This document shows, piece by piece, positions 45,048-54,520 of a stretch of DNA of 64,000 bases. The notes below the pieces were generated by a model. The model saw nothing but the letters and a program-made list of their open reading frames with translations. It did no database searches and was not told the origin of the DNA. The first letter of the stretch is position 1, and every line of letters begins with the position of its first letter. A program made the position numbers and the translations under genes. The stretch is from NCBI GenBank assembly GCA_019635755.1, contig JAHBYW010000002.1:124001-188000 (forward strand), in the 5' to 3' direction. This stretch comes from Rhizobiaceae bacterium (GTDB lineage: Bacteria > Pseudomonadota > Alphaproteobacteria > Rhizobiales > Rhizobiaceae).

Positions 45048-45535
45048 TGCGTAGCGCCCAGCGGGAATTCACCGGCCGGAAGATGCTGGCGTCGATGCTT
45101 GCCTTCTTCGGCGTCATCATCGCGGTCAACCTGACGATGGCGACGTTCGCAGGGCGCAGCTGGACTGGCTTCGTCGTCCGAAATTCCTACGTTGCCAGCC
45201 AGGAGTTCAACGGGAAGGTCGCCGCGGCGCGCGACCAGGCGGCTCTCGGCTGGACGGCCAGCCTCGCCATCGCCAATGGCGAGGTCCGCTACGGCCTGGT
45301 CGACAAGGAGGGCAGGGCTGTCGCCGTCCGCGGCGGCACGGTCACGTTCAAGCGCCCGAGCTACGAGGCCGAGGACATGACAGTCACCCTCACGCCCTCC
45401 CACGGCGCCGAGGCGCGGGCCGAGGCGGTCGTTCGCGACGGTCTGTGGATCGTCGAGGTGGCCGCGGATGTCGGGCACGCATCGCCCTATCGCGAGATGC
45501 GCCGGATCGTCGTCTCGCGGGGGGCAATGCAATGA
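45044..45535 (+). CDS. ccoH: cbb3 oxidase assembly protein CcoH (FixH)
   Basis: 163 residues. One N-terminal membrane helix (MLASMLAFFGVIIAVNLTMATFAG) and a periplasmic FixH domain (TGFVVRNSYVASQEFNGKVAAARDQAALGW). Anchored assembly factor needed for oxidase maturation. Overlaps ccoG and ccoI by four bases at each end. In the same frame a longer reading through ccoG exists and is an artefact. Confidence 0.94.
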   Translation: MMRSAQREFTGRKMLASMLAFFGVIIAVNLTMATFAGRSWTGFVVRNSYVASQEFNGKVAAARDQAALGWTASLAIANGEVRYGLVDKEGRAVAVRGGTVTFKRPSYEAEDMTVTLTPSHGAEARAEAVVRDGLWIVEVAADVGHASPYREMRRIVVSRGAMQ

Positions 45536-47760
45536 CCTGCTGCGCTCCCGGGCTGGACGGTTCGCTGCCGGGCAGCCTGCCTCTGCCATCCCGCGAGGAG
45601 ATCGCGCTGGCGGCGCGCTCGCTGGGCAATGGCCGCAGGCAGATCGAACTGTCCATCCCGGCGGTCCACTGCGCCGCGTGCATCAGCTCGGTCGAGAGCG
45701 CGCTCACCCGGCTGGACGGCGTCGAGGCCGCGCGCGTGAACCTGTCCACCAAGCGCGTGACAGTGCGCTGGCGCGAGGACGCGGTACCACCGATCGTCGA
45801 CACGCTGGCGGCGACCGGCTATCCGCCGCACACCTTCGACGAAACCGCGGAAAGCCGCGACGGCGAGCTGTCCGAACTCCTGCGGGCCGTGGCAACGGCG
45901 GGCTTCGCCGCCGGCAACATCATGCTTCTGTCGGTGTCGGTGTGGTCAGGCGCGGAAGGCGCGACGCGCGACCTGTTCCACTGGGTCTCCGCGCTGATCG
46001 CACTGCCGGCGCTGGTCTTCGCAGGCCGCATCTACTACCGCTCGGCCTGGGGCGCGCTCAGGCACGGGCGCATGAACATGGACGTACCGATCGCCATCGG
46101 CGTCACGCTCGCCTATGCGATGAGCCTCTACGAGACGATCAACCACGGGCCGCATGCCTATTTCGATGCGTCCGTCTCGCTGCTGTTCTTCCTGCTGATC
46201 GGCCGGACGCTGGATCATGTCATGCGCGACAGGGCGCGCGCGGCGGTTCTCGGCCTGGCGCAGGTGGCGCCGCGCGGCGCGCTGGTGCTGCGGGCCGACG
46301 CGACGCGGGAATACCTGCCGCTTGCCGCCATCGAGCCCGGCATGCGCATCGCCGTCGGTCCCGGCGAGCGCATCCCGGTCGACGCGGCCGTGGACTGGGG
46401 AACGTCGGATATCGACGTGTCGCTGATCAACGGCGAGAGCGCCCCGCAGCGCGTGGAACCCGGCACGCAGGTGCGTGCCGGCACGCTCAACCTCACCGGC
46501 GCTCTCAGCATCACGGCGCAGGCGCGCGCAACCGACTCCTTCCTGGCCGAGATGACGCGCATGCTGGAAGCCGCCGAGGGGGGCAGGGCACGCTATCGCC
46601 GGATCGCCGAGCGGGTGTCGGCGGCCTATGCGCCCGTCGTCCACCTGACAGCGCTGGCGACGCTCGCCGGCTGGGTCGCGTACGACGGCGACTGGCACAA
46701 GGCGATCACCATCGCCATCGCCGTTCTAATCATCACCTGCCCCTGCGCGCTCGGTCTCGCGGTGCCGATCGTCCAGGTCATGGCGGCGCGCCGGCTGTTC
46801 GAGAACGGTATCATGGTCAAGGACGGCGCGGGGCTGGAGCGGCTGGCGGAGGCCGACGCCGTGCTGTTCGACAAGACCGGCACGCTGACCATGGGCCGAC
46901 CGCGGCTGATCAACGCGGATGCGATCGCACCGGACATGCTGGTCATTGCAGCGGCGCTGGCGTCGGGCAGCCGCCACCCGCTGTCGGGTGCCATCGCGGC
47001 CCATGCCTCCGGGCCAAACCCCTTCGACAGCATCGTCGAGGTGCCGGGGTCCGGCGTGGAGGGCGTTCTGCACGGCATCGCATGGCGGCTTGGACGCGCG
47101 GGCTGGGCTGGCGGCGAAGGGGAGGGAACGGTGCTGGCCCGCGATGGCGTTCGCGTCGCGGACTTCGTCTTCGAGGACACGCTGCGCCCCGGCGCCGCGC
47201 AGGCGGTCGCCAAGCTCGGACAGGCTGTGGGGCCGGTCGAGATGATCTCGGGGGATGCGCTGGCTGCCTGCGGGCGCGTGGCCCAGGCGGTCGGGATCGC
47301 TCAGGTGCACGCGGCACTGATGCCCGCCGACAAGATCGCCCGCATCGATACGTTGCAGGCTGCCGGCCGCAAGGTCCTGATGATCGGCGACGGGCTGAAT
47401 GATGCTCCGGCGCTCGGCGCTGCGCATGTCTCCATCGCGCCCGCTTCCTCTGCCGACATCGGTCGCAAGGCCGCGGATTTCGTGTTCCTGCGCGAAAGCC
47501 TCGCCGCCGTTCCTATCGCGGTGAGCATCGCGCGGCAGGCTGGGAGGCTGGTCCGGCAGAACCTGACGCTGGCGGTCGTCTACAATGTCTTCGCCGTCCC
47601 GATCGCCATTTCCGGTCATGTGACGCCGCTGATCGCGGCGATCGCGATGTCGGCCTCGTCGATCCTGGTCATCGGCAATGCGCTGAGGCTCCGCAACCCG
47701 GCAGGAGGTGCCGAAGCAGCCGCCCCAGCCGCAGGCGCGCTACGCGAGGCGCATGCATGA
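45532..47760 (+). CDS. ccoI: Copper-exporting P1B-type ATPase for cbb3 oxidase assembly
   Basis: 742 residues from the ATG at 45532 (MTCCAPGLDG), overlapping the ccoH stop. N-terminal metal-binding domain with VHCAAC (C47, C50), membrane CPC motif in IITCPCALGLAVP, phosphorylation site DKTGTLT and hinge GDGLNDAPAL. FixI/CcoI delivers copper to the periplasmic side for CuB insertion rather than for copper resistance. The C-terminus is alanine-rich (AEAAAPAAGALREAHA). Confidence 0.96.
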   Translation: MTCCAPGLDGSLPGSLPLPSREEIALAARSLGNGRRQIELSIPAVHCAACISSVESALTRLDGVEAARVNLSTKRVTVRWREDAVPPIVDTLAATGYPPHTFDETAESRDGELSELLRAVATAGFAAGNIMLLSVSVWSGAEGATRDLFHWVSALIALPALVFAGRIYYRSAWGALRHGRMNMDVPIAIGVTLAYAMSLYETINHGPHAYFDASVSLLFFLLIGRTLDHVMRDRARAAVLGLAQVAPRGALVLRADATREYLPLAAIEPGMRIAVGPGERIPVDAAVDWGTSDIDVSLINGESAPQRVEPGTQVRAGTLNLTGALSITAQARATDSFLAEMTRMLEAAEGGRARYRRIAERVSAAYAPVVHLTALATLAGWVAYDGDWHKAITIAIAVLIITCPCALGLAVPIVQVMAARRLFENGIMVKDGAGLERLAEADAVLFDKTGTLTMGRPRLINADAIAPDMLVIAAALASGSRHPLSGAIAAHASGPNPFDSIVEVPGSGVEGVLHGIAWRLGRAGWAGGEGEGTVLARDGVRVADFVFEDTLRPGAAQAVAKLGQAVGPVEMISGDALAACGRVAQAVGIAQVHAALMPADKIARIDTLQAAGRKVLMIGDGLNDAPALGAAHVSIAPASSADIGRKAADFVFLRESLAAVPIAVSIARQAGRLVRQNLTLAVVYNVFAVPIAISGHVTPLIAAIAMSASSILVIGNALRLRNPAGGAEAAAPAAGALREAHA

Positions 47761-47909
47761 CCACGCTGGCCTATCTCATTCCCGTCGCCCTTTTCCTCGG
47801 GGGCATCAGTCTCGGGGCATTTCTCTGGGCGCTGCGCAGCGGCCAGTACGACGATCTCGACGGCGCGGCCGAGCGCATCTTTATCGAAGACGACAAGCCG
47901 AAGGCTTGA
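47757..47909 (+). CDS. ccoS: cbb3 oxidase maturation protein CcoS
   Basis: 50 residues (MTTLAYLIPVALFLGGISLG...). Single membrane helix and an FLWALRSGQYDDLDGAAERI segment diagnostic of CcoS. Required for cofactor insertion into the oxidase. Its ATG overlaps the ccoI stop. Confidence 0.94.
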   Translation: MTTLAYLIPVALFLGGISLGAFLWALRSGQYDDLDGAAERIFIEDDKPKA

Positions 47910-47932
47910 CCCGGCCGCAGCGGCGTCGCGGC

Positions 47933-48871
47933 TCAGAACCCGACGAGGTCGCCGCCCTTCAGCCCCAGCATCTGCCGGGCTTCGGCCGGCGTGGCGATGT
48001 CGTGGCCGAGTTCGGCGAGGATCGTCCGGATCTTGCGCACCTGGTCGGCGTTCGAGGAGGCGAGCTTGCCCCGGCCGATATAGAGCGAATCCTCCAGACC
48101 CACGCGCACCGAGCCGCCCAGCATCGCCGCCTGCGTGGCGAACGGCATCTGGAAACGGCCGGCCGCGAGCACGGACCAGCGGTAGTCGTCGCCGAACAGG
48201 CGGTCCGCCGTCTGCTTCATGAACATCAGGTTCTGCATGTCGGGCCCGATGCCGCCGAGGATGCCGAAGATCAGCTGCACGAAGAAAGGCGGCTTCACCA
48301 GCCCGCGATCGACGAAATGCGCGAGGTTGTAGAGGTGGCCGACGTCGTAGCATTCGTGCTCGAACTTCGTGCCGTGGCCTTCGCCGAGCAGCTTCAGGAT
48401 GCGCTCGATGTCGCGAAAGGTGTTGCGGAAGATGAAGTCGTCGGTGCCGCGCAGATAGGGCTCCTCCCACTCATACTTCCAGGACGAGTAGCGGTCGGCC
48501 AGCGGGTAGATGCCGAAATTCATCGAGCCCATGTTGAGCGAGCACATTTCCGGCTTGGCGACCAGCGGGGCGGCGAGGCGCTGCTCCACCGTCATGTTCA
48601 GCCCGCCGCCGGTGGTGACGTTGATGACAGCGTCCGTCGACTGCTTGATGCGGGGCAGAAACTGCATGAACACGGCCGGGTCCGGCGTCGGGCGCCCATC
48701 GTTCGGGTCGCGCGCGTGGAGGTGCAGGATCGACGCGCCGGCCTCGGCCGCCTCGATCGACTGGCGGGCGATGTCGTCGGGCGTGAAGGGCAGTGCGTCC
48801 GACATGGTCGGCGTGTGAATGCCGCCCGTCACCGCGCAGGTGATGATCACTTTCTTGGACAGGTCAGCCAT
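47933..48871 (-). CDS. Beta-keto acid cleavage enzyme (BKACE, DUF849)
   Basis: 312 residues. Zinc-binding motif ILHLHARDPNDGR (H50, H52) is the hallmark of this TIM-barrel family, and SVRVGLEDSLYIGRG carries the conserved Glu. BKACE enzymes split a beta-keto acid with acetyl-CoA, giving acetoacetate and a new acyl-CoA; Kce (lysine fermentation) and 3-dehydrocarnitine cleavage are known cases. It is the last gene of the minus-strand operon starting at 56494, which includes an NAD-dependent 3-hydroxyacyl-type dehydrogenase and an SDR that could make its beta-keto substrate. The substrate itself is unknown. Confidence 0.9.
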   Translation of the reverse strand: MADLSKKVIITCAVTGGIHTPTMSDALPFTPDDIARQSIEAAEAGASILHLHARDPNDGRPTPDPAVFMQFLPRIKQSTDAVINVTTGGGLNMTVEQRLAAPLVAKPEMCSLNMGSMNFGIYPLADRYSSWKYEWEEPYLRGTDDFIFRNTFRDIERILKLLGEGHGTKFEHECYDVGHLYNLAHFVDRGLVKPPFFVQLIFGILGGIGPDMQNLMFMKQTADRLFGDDYRWSVLAAGRFQMPFATQAAMLGGSVRVGLEDSLYIGRGKLASSNADQVRKIRTILAELGHDIATPAEARQMLGLKGGDLVGF

Positions 48872-48893
48872 GGGAGTGCCTCGCGAGACGCTA

Positions 48894-49901
48894 CTATTGC
48901 GGGAAGACGACGCGGCGGCGGATCGGCACCAGTGACCAGCCGGTCCGCTCCGCGATAATGCCCCACACGCCTTTCGGCGCGCGCAGCATGACCAGGATCG
49001 CCACGGCGCCGAGGATCATCAGATAGGTCGTGCCGAGGTCGGCCAGCGTCTCGCGCAGGAGGAAGAACAGGATCGTGCCGATGATCGGCCCTTCGATGGT
49101 GCCGATGCCGCCGATCACCGCGATGAAGATGACATAGGCCGTCCAGTCGTTGACGCTGAAGGCAGCGTCCGGAGAAATACGCAGCTTCTGCAGGAAAATG
49201 AAGGCGCCGGTGGCCGAAGTGAGGCCCGCAACGGACACGTAGACGGCCAGCTTGGTCCGCCAGATGCCGATGCCGAGGCTTTCCGACGCGATCTCGCTGT
49301 CGCGCAGCGCCGTCAGGGCAAGGCCGGTGCGCGACCGCAGCAGCAGGATGACGAAGGCGAGCGCGGCGACGGCGATGGCCAGCGCCGTCCAGTAGATCAT
49401 CGCCTCGCGGACGAAGCGCTCGGACGCGATGCCGGTGACGACCCCGGCCGGCAGGCTGGCGCCGGAGCCGCCGCCCAGCGCCGAGACCTGCGCGAAGGAG
49501 AGGCGGAACACCTCGGCCAGCACCCAGGTGCCGATGGCAAAGTACGCGCCCTGGAGCCGGAAGAGCAGCGGCGCGATGGGGATCGCGATCAGCGCGCCCG
49601 CGATGCCGGCGATGACGATGGCCAGCAGCGGGTGAACGCCGAGGAACATGGCGAGCGCGAACAGCGCGTAGCCGCCAAAACCGACATAGGCCTGCTGGCC
49701 GACCGAGACGAGGCCGGTGTAGCCGGCGAGCAGGTTCCACAGGGTCGCCAGCGCCAGGAACGAGAAAATCTCGCCCAGCAGGCGCAGGTCGGCTCGTCCC
49801 GCCCACCAGGGCGCGGCGACGAGTGCTGCGAGAACGAGGAGCGCGACGAGCGCCGTGGCGCGGCTGGTTCGCGTGGAGCGCTGGATGGAAAAGCCGGCCA
49901 T
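48894..49901 (-). CDS. livM: Branched-chain-type ABC transporter permease LivM
   Basis: 335 residues, about ten membrane segments, with LWNLLAGYTGLVSVGQQAYVGFGGYALF, typical of LivM. Works with LivH as a heterodimer. This class carries amino acids, but in catabolic operons often carries aromatic or dicarboxylic acids, amides or quaternary amines. Sits three bases after livH and 22 before the BKACE gene. Confidence 0.93.
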   Translation of the reverse strand: MAGFSIQRSTRTSRATALVALLVLAALVAAPWWAGRADLRLLGEIFSFLALATLWNLLAGYTGLVSVGQQAYVGFGGYALFALAMFLGVHPLLAIVIAGIAGALIAIPIAPLLFRLQGAYFAIGTWVLAEVFRLSFAQVSALGGGSGASLPAGVVTGIASERFVREAMIYWTALAIAVAALAFVILLLRSRTGLALTALRDSEIASESLGIGIWRTKLAVYVSVAGLTSATGAFIFLQKLRISPDAAFSVNDWTAYVIFIAVIGGIGTIEGPIIGTILFFLLRETLADLGTTYLMILGAVAILVMLRAPKGVWGIIAERTGWSLVPIRRRVVFPQ

Positions 49902-49904
49902 CGC

Positions 49905-50768
49905 TTAGTCCATTCTGGGAAAGAGGCCGCGGGGACGGATCGCGAGGATCAGGAAGAAGACCAGATGGCCAGCCAGGATCTGCCATCCGGGCGAGATCTG
50001 CGCGCCGACCGTTTGCGCGACGCCCAGCACGATGCCCCCGGCCAGCGTGCCCCAGAGGTTGCCGAGGCCGCCGATGATCACGGCCTCGAAACCGAACAGG
50101 AGGCGCGCCGGCCCCGAGGCCGGATCGAAGCTGGTGCGGATCGCCAGGAAGATGCCGGCGATCGCGACGACAGCTGCCGACAGCGCCATCGCCATGCCGA
50201 AGACGTGGCGGCGGTCGAGCATCATCAGCTGCGCGATCTCGGGATCGTCGGACGTTGCGCGGAAGGCGCGGCCGAGGCTGGTGCGGGAAAAGACCAGCTC
50301 CAGGCCGTAGATGATGACAATCGCCGCGACGAACATCAGCAGCGGCAGATAGCCGATGTTCAGCCCGGGCAGCACGTGCAGGGTCGCCGTCTCGATGCCG
50401 CCGGCTGCCAGACGGCGGCTGTCCGCAGTGAAGGTGGCGAGCAGTCCGTTCTGCAGGATGACCGAGATGCCGAACGTGACCAGCAGGGGCGACAGGAGAT
50501 CCTTGCCGATGGTGGGGTTCAGCAGCAGCCTCTGCATGACATAGCCGAACGCGGCCATCAGCGGCACGACGATCACGGCCGACGCCAGCGGGTGCAGGCC
50601 GGTGACCTGGACGACGACCAGCGCAAGGTAGGCGGCAGCGACGATCAGGTCGCCATGGGCAATGTTGACCAGCCGCATGACGCCGAAGATTAGGGAGAGC
50701 CCCGCCGCGAAGAGCGCGTAGAGCCCACCCAGCAGGATCCCCTGGACGATCGCGTTGACCCACTCCAT
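49905..50768 (-). CDS. livH: Branched-chain-type ABC transporter permease LivH
   Basis: 287 residues from the ATG at 50768, whose first base is shared with the livF stop (TGATG). Membrane protein with GLYALFAAGLSLIFGVMRLVNIAHGDL, the LivH signature. Encoded between livF and livM. Confidence 0.93.
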   Translation of the reverse strand: MEWVNAIVQGILLGGLYALFAAGLSLIFGVMRLVNIAHGDLIVAAAYLALVVVQVTGLHPLASAVIVVPLMAAFGYVMQRLLLNPTIGKDLLSPLLVTFGISVILQNGLLATFTADSRRLAAGGIETATLHVLPGLNIGYLPLLMFVAAIVIIYGLELVFSRTSLGRAFRATSDDPEIAQLMMLDRRHVFGMAMALSAAVVAIAGIFLAIRTSFDPASGPARLLFGFEAVIIGGLGNLWGTLAGGIVLGVAQTVGAQISPGWQILAGHLVFFLILAIRPRGLFPRMD

Positions 50769-51493
50769 CAGTGCGCCCCCGCGACGTTGGCCGCGCCGAA
50801 ATAGGCGGCAGTGATGGCGGCCCGGTCGTGATCCTCCGGCCGGCCGGCGAGCGAGACGCGGCCTTCCTGCAGGCAGACGAAGCAGCGTGCGACGGCCAGC
50901 GCGCGGACCACGTCCTGCTCGACAAGGACGATCGACACGCCTGTCGCGGCAATCGCGGGGAAGGCGGCGTAGATGTCCTTGATCACCACCGGCGCCAGGC
51001 CGAGCGAGATCTCGTCGAACAGCAGAACGCGCGGGTTGGCCATCAAGGCACGACCGATCGCCACCATCTGCTGCTGGCCGCCCGAGAGCGCCGTGCCGGG
51101 GTTGCGTCGCTTCTCGCGCAGGATGGGGAAGAGGCCGTAGACTCGGTCCAGCGACCACTCGCCCTTCGGGGCACGCTCGCCGCCGATGACGAGATTCTCC
51201 TCGACGCTGAGCGAACGGAACAGGCGGCGCCCCTCGGGCACCATCGCGATGCCACGCCGGGCAATAAGGTCCGGGCGCTCGCCGCCGATCGGCTGGCCGC
51301 CGTAGAGGATCATGTCCCGTTCGCAACGGACGAGCCCGGTGATGGCCTTCAACAGCGTCGATTTGCCGGCTCCGTTGGCGCCGATCAGCGCAAGCACTTC
51401 GCCCTCCTCGAGGTCGACGTCGATGCCGAACAGGGCCTGGAAGTCGCCATAGCCGGCCCTGAGACCGCGGATCGACAGGATCGACCCGCTCAT
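50768..51493 (-). CDS. livF: Branched-chain-type ABC transporter ATPase LivF
   Basis: 241 residues. Walker A GANGAGKST, signature ALSGGQQQMVAIGRALM, Walker B VLLFDEISLGLAP, and the LivF-type MVPEGRRLFRSLSVEENL. Start overlaps the livG stop by four bases. Confidence 0.93.
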   Translation of the reverse strand: MSGSILSIRGLRAGYGDFQALFGIDVDLEEGEVLALIGANGAGKSTLLKAITGLVRCERDMILYGGQPIGGERPDLIARRGIAMVPEGRRLFRSLSVEENLVIGGERAPKGEWSLDRVYGLFPILREKRRNPGTALSGGQQQMVAIGRALMANPRVLLFDEISLGLAPVVIKDIYAAFPAIAATGVSIVLVEQDVVRALAVARCFVCLQEGRVSLAGRPEDHDRAAITAAYFGAANVAGAH

Positions 51494-52215
51494 GGCGTGC
51501 CCTCGATGCCCATGTAGATCGTCGCCACCTCCGGGCTTGCCATGACCGCGCGGGGTTCGCCTTCGGCGATCTTCCTGCCGAAATCGATGACGGCGATGCG
51601 GTCGACGACCGCCAGCAGCGCATGCACGACATGCTCGATCCAGATGACCGAAACGCCTTCGGCGCGCACCGCCTGGATCGTCGCGACCAGTTCCGCGCAT
51701 TCTGGTTCGGTCAGGCCGCCGGCGATTTCGTCGAGCAGCAGCAGCTTCGGATCACTGGCCAGGGCGCGCGCCATCTCCAGCCGCTTGCGCTCCAGCAGGG
51801 TGAGTTGCCCGGCATAGGTGTTCGCCTTGCGCTTCAGGCCGGTCAGCTCCAGAACGTCGACGGCGCGCTGCTCGCTGTCGCGCTCCGAGGCGTTGCGGCC
51901 GAAGGCGGCGCCGACCAGCACGTTCTCGTAGGTCGTCATACCGGAGAAGGGGTGCGGAATCTGGAAGGAGCGGCCGATGCCGCGGTGACAGCGCGATCGC
52001 GCCGGCATCCGCGTTACCTCCGCTCCGTCGAAGACGATGGAGCCGCCCTCGGGCATCACGGTGCCGGCGATCAGGTTGAAGAGCGTCGTCTTGCCGGCAC
52101 CGTTGGGGCCAATGATGCCCAGCGCCTCGCCCTGTTCGAGCGACAGCGACACGTCATCGGTGACCTGCAACGCGCCGTAACGCTTGCTCAGTCTCTGGGC
52201 GGTCAGGATCGGCAC
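51490..52215 (-). CDS. livG: Branched-chain-type ABC transporter ATPase LivG
   Basis: 241 residues from a GTG at 52215 (VPILTAQRLSKRYGAL); longer readings run back into the binding-protein gene without a good start. Walker A GPNGAGKTT, Q-loop with GIGRSFQIPHPFSGMTTYENV, signature region YAGQLTLLERKRLEMARAL (degenerate, as in many LivG), Walker B LLLLDEIAGGLTEPE. Start choice is uncertain by a few codons. Confidence 0.88.
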   Translation of the reverse strand: MPILTAQRLSKRYGALQVTDDVSLSLEQGEALGIIGPNGAGKTTLFNLIAGTVMPEGGSIVFDGAEVTRMPARSRCHRGIGRSFQIPHPFSGMTTYENVLVGAAFGRNASERDSEQRAVDVLELTGLKRKANTYAGQLTLLERKRLEMARALASDPKLLLLDEIAGGLTEPECAELVATIQAVRAEGVSVIWIEHVVHALLAVVDRIAVIDFGRKIAEGEPRAVMASPEVATIYMGIEGTP

Positions 52216-52271
52216 CAGGATGTCCGCGACGAAAGCGGCGGCGGGCAGGTCGTGCCCGCCGCCCCCTTCGA

Positions 52272-53558
52272 TCAGCCGAGAAGCGCCAACTCGCCGCCCA
52301 CCGGGATTTCCGGCGCCTGCGTGTTGGTGGTGATGACCAGCTCGAACTTGTCGCCCTGCTTTTGCCACTGGCCGCCAACCAGCGGCGTCTTGGACACGTT
52401 CTTCACAGGGCCCTTCGACCAGTCGACCGTGCCGACGATGGTTTTCAGGCTGGTCCCGGCGATCGCCTCGATGATGGCCTCGGAATCCTCCATGTCGGCG
52501 GCGCGCTTCACGACATCCGACACGACCTCGAAGAGCGCATGGCGGAAGCCGATCGGCTGGGTCCAAGGCTTGCCGGTCGCGGAGACGTAGCCGTCGGCCA
52601 GCGCCTTGGCGGTGGTGCCGTCGAGGCTCGACACGAAGGGGTGGTTCGGCGACCACCAGATCTCGGTCGACAGGCCGTTGCCGCGTTCGCCGAGCGCTTC
52701 GATCGCCGACGGGAAGAGCAGGGCCTTGCCGATCGTCACGATCTTCGGCTTGAAGCCCTGCTGTGCAGCCTGCGCCCAGAAGGTGCCGAAGTCCGGCGGG
52801 ATCATCACGCCGGTGGTGATCTCCGCGCCGGCCGACTTGAAGGCGGTGATCTGCGCGGTGAAATCGTCCGAGAGCGGCTGGTAGCGGCCCGGATCGGTGA
52901 GCGTGAAGCCTGCCGCCGCGAGCGGCTTGGGGAAGCCGAGTTCGGCGTCGCCCCAGGCATTGCCGTCGGCGTCGTTCGGGAAAAGCCCACCGACCTTCTT
53001 CTCGACGCCGGGGTGATCCCACAGCGCCAGGAAGTTGGCGATGACGTCCTCGAGGCCCCAGAAGAAGTGGTAGGTGCTCTCGAAACCCTCGGCCGGATTG
53101 CCGCCGCGGCCGAAGAAATAAGGCTGCCAGGGGCAGTCGGTGGTGATGCAGGGCGTGCCGTTGACCTCGGCCTGGTCGGCGACCGGGTTGGTGGTATCAG
53201 GGGTCGCAGCGCCGAGCAGGATATCGACTTCGTCCTTGAGGATCAGCTCCGACGCCACTTCCGCGGCGCGGTTCGGGTTCGACTGGCTGTCGCGGACGAT
53301 GATCTCCACGGCCCAGTTCTTGCCGTTGTTCTCCAGGCCGCCGGCGAAGACCTTGCGGATGCCGTCCAGCACGTAGTCGTCGGCCTCGGCGAAGCCGGCG
53401 AGCGGCCCGGTCTTCGGGCTGACATAGCCGAGCTTCAGCGTCGGGTTCTGCGCATAGGCGCGCGTGAAGTGCAGGATCGCCGGGGTTGCGAGGGCCGTCG
53501 CGGCGGTCGATTTCAGGAATGTGCGGCGGGTCAGTCCGGTGCGTATCGTGTCTGCCAT
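52272..53558 (-). CDS. Branched-chain-type ABC substrate-binding protein, Tat-exported
   Basis: 428 residues, longer than LivJ (about 370). Tat signal GLTRRTFLKSTAATALA then a cleavage region before QNPTLKLGYVS. Periplasmic-binding type I features: ELILKDEVDILLGAATPDTTNPVADQAEVNGTPCITTD. Several aromatic residues (CPWQPYFFGRG, YHFFWGLED, EIWWSPNHP) suggest a pocket unlike that for leucine. Order SBP, livG, livF, livH, livM follows. ATG at 53558 behind GGGAGGAGATC. Confidence 0.9.
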   Translation of the reverse strand: MADTIRTGLTRRTFLKSTAATALATPAILHFTRAYAQNPTLKLGYVSPKTGPLAGFAEADDYVLDGIRKVFAGGLENNGKNWAVEIIVRDSQSNPNRAAEVASELILKDEVDILLGAATPDTTNPVADQAEVNGTPCITTDCPWQPYFFGRGGNPAEGFESTYHFFWGLEDVIANFLALWDHPGVEKKVGGLFPNDADGNAWGDAELGFPKPLAAAGFTLTDPGRYQPLSDDFTAQITAFKSAGAEITTGVMIPPDFGTFWAQAAQQGFKPKIVTIGKALLFPSAIEALGERGNGLSTEIWWSPNHPFVSSLDGTTAKALADGYVSATGKPWTQPIGFRHALFEVVSDVVKRAADMEDSEAIIEAIAGTSLKTIVGTVDWSKGPVKNVSKTPLVGGQWQKQGDKFELVITTNTQAPEIPVGGELALLG

Positions 53559-53593
53559 GATCTCCTCCCAAGAGACGTGTTGAATTCGATGTC

Positions 53594-54520
53594 CTAAGTC
53601 GACGGTGCTGTCGGCGCTGCCATCTGCTTCAGGTGACCGAAGACCGTCGCACGCAGCGCCGCTGCCTGCTCGGGCGTCCAGCGGCGAAAGCCCTCGCCGT
53701 TCTTCATGCCCAGCTTGCCGCCCCGGACCAGTTCGCCGAGATAGGGCGACGGCCCCGGCGAACGGTCGAGGTGCCGCAGCACGACGTTGTGGATATCGAG
53801 CGTCAGGTCGGTGCCGACAAGGTCCGCGTTCTCCAGCGGCCCAAGCACTGCGAGGCGGCGGCCGAAGCTCGCCTTCACGACCGTGTCGACGGTCTCCGCG
53901 TCGGCGATGCCCTCGGCGACGATGGCGATCGCCTCGCGCCACAGTGCGTGCTGCAGCCTGTTGCCGACGAAGCCGGCGACGTCACGCTTTACATGCACCG
54001 GCGTCTTGCCGACGGAGCGCAGCAGGTCAACGGTCGCGGAGAGGTGCTCCGGTGCGGTCGCGGATGTCCCCACGACCTCGACCAGCGGCACGAGGAAAGG
54101 CGGATTCCACCAGTGCGTGCCGAGGATGCGCTCGCCGGTGTCCAGCCCGGCCGCGATGTCGGTGATGGGGATGACGGACGTGTTCGAGGCGAGAATGGCC
54201 GTGCCGTCTGCGAGGCGTACCAGATCGGCGAAGATCCGGCGCTTCAAATCCAGCTTCTCGGGTGCTGCCTCGATGACCCAGGCGGCGCCGGCGACGGCTT
54301 CGCCGAGATCGGCGTGGCCGCTGACGCGCTCTTCGGCGCCGGGTTCGATCTGCAGCGTGTCGAGATTGGCGCGGATGCGCTGCCGAAGCGTGTCGAGGGC
54401 TTCCCGCTGGGCGTCGTAGACGCGGACGGTGTGGCCCGCCAGCGCAAACACCTGCGCGATGCCGTGGCCCATGAGGCCGGCGCCAACGATTGCGATATCA
54501 GGGCGTCCTGTCATCATCAT
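53594..54520 (-). CDS. 3-hydroxyacyl-CoA dehydrogenase-family NAD-dependent enzyme
   Basis: 308 residues. N-terminal NAD site IAIVGAGLMGHGIAQVFALAGHTVRVYDA, then SNTSVIPITDIA and the catalytic His in GTHWWNPPFLVPLVEVV; C-terminal domain FVGNRLQHALWREAIAI. The family includes 3-hydroxybutyryl-CoA dehydrogenase, L-gulonate 3-dehydrogenase and carnitine 3-dehydrogenase; the last acts on a free 3-hydroxy acid and precedes a BKACE step. The presence of a BKACE gene in the same operon suggests similar logic. Starts with three consecutive ATGs; the first overlaps the SDR stop. Confidence 0.88.
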   Translation of the reverse strand: MMMTGRPDIAIVGAGLMGHGIAQVFALAGHTVRVYDAQREALDTLRQRIRANLDTLQIEPGAEERVSGHADLGEAVAGAAWVIEAAPEKLDLKRRIFADLVRLADGTAILASNTSVIPITDIAAGLDTGERILGTHWWNPPFLVPLVEVVGTSATAPEHLSATVDLLRSVGKTPVHVKRDVAGFVGNRLQHALWREAIAIVAEGIADAETVDTVVKASFGRRLAVLGPLENADLVGTDLTLDIHNVVLRHLDRSPGPSPYLGELVRGGKLGMKNGEGFRRWTPEQAAALRATVFGHLKQMAAPTAPST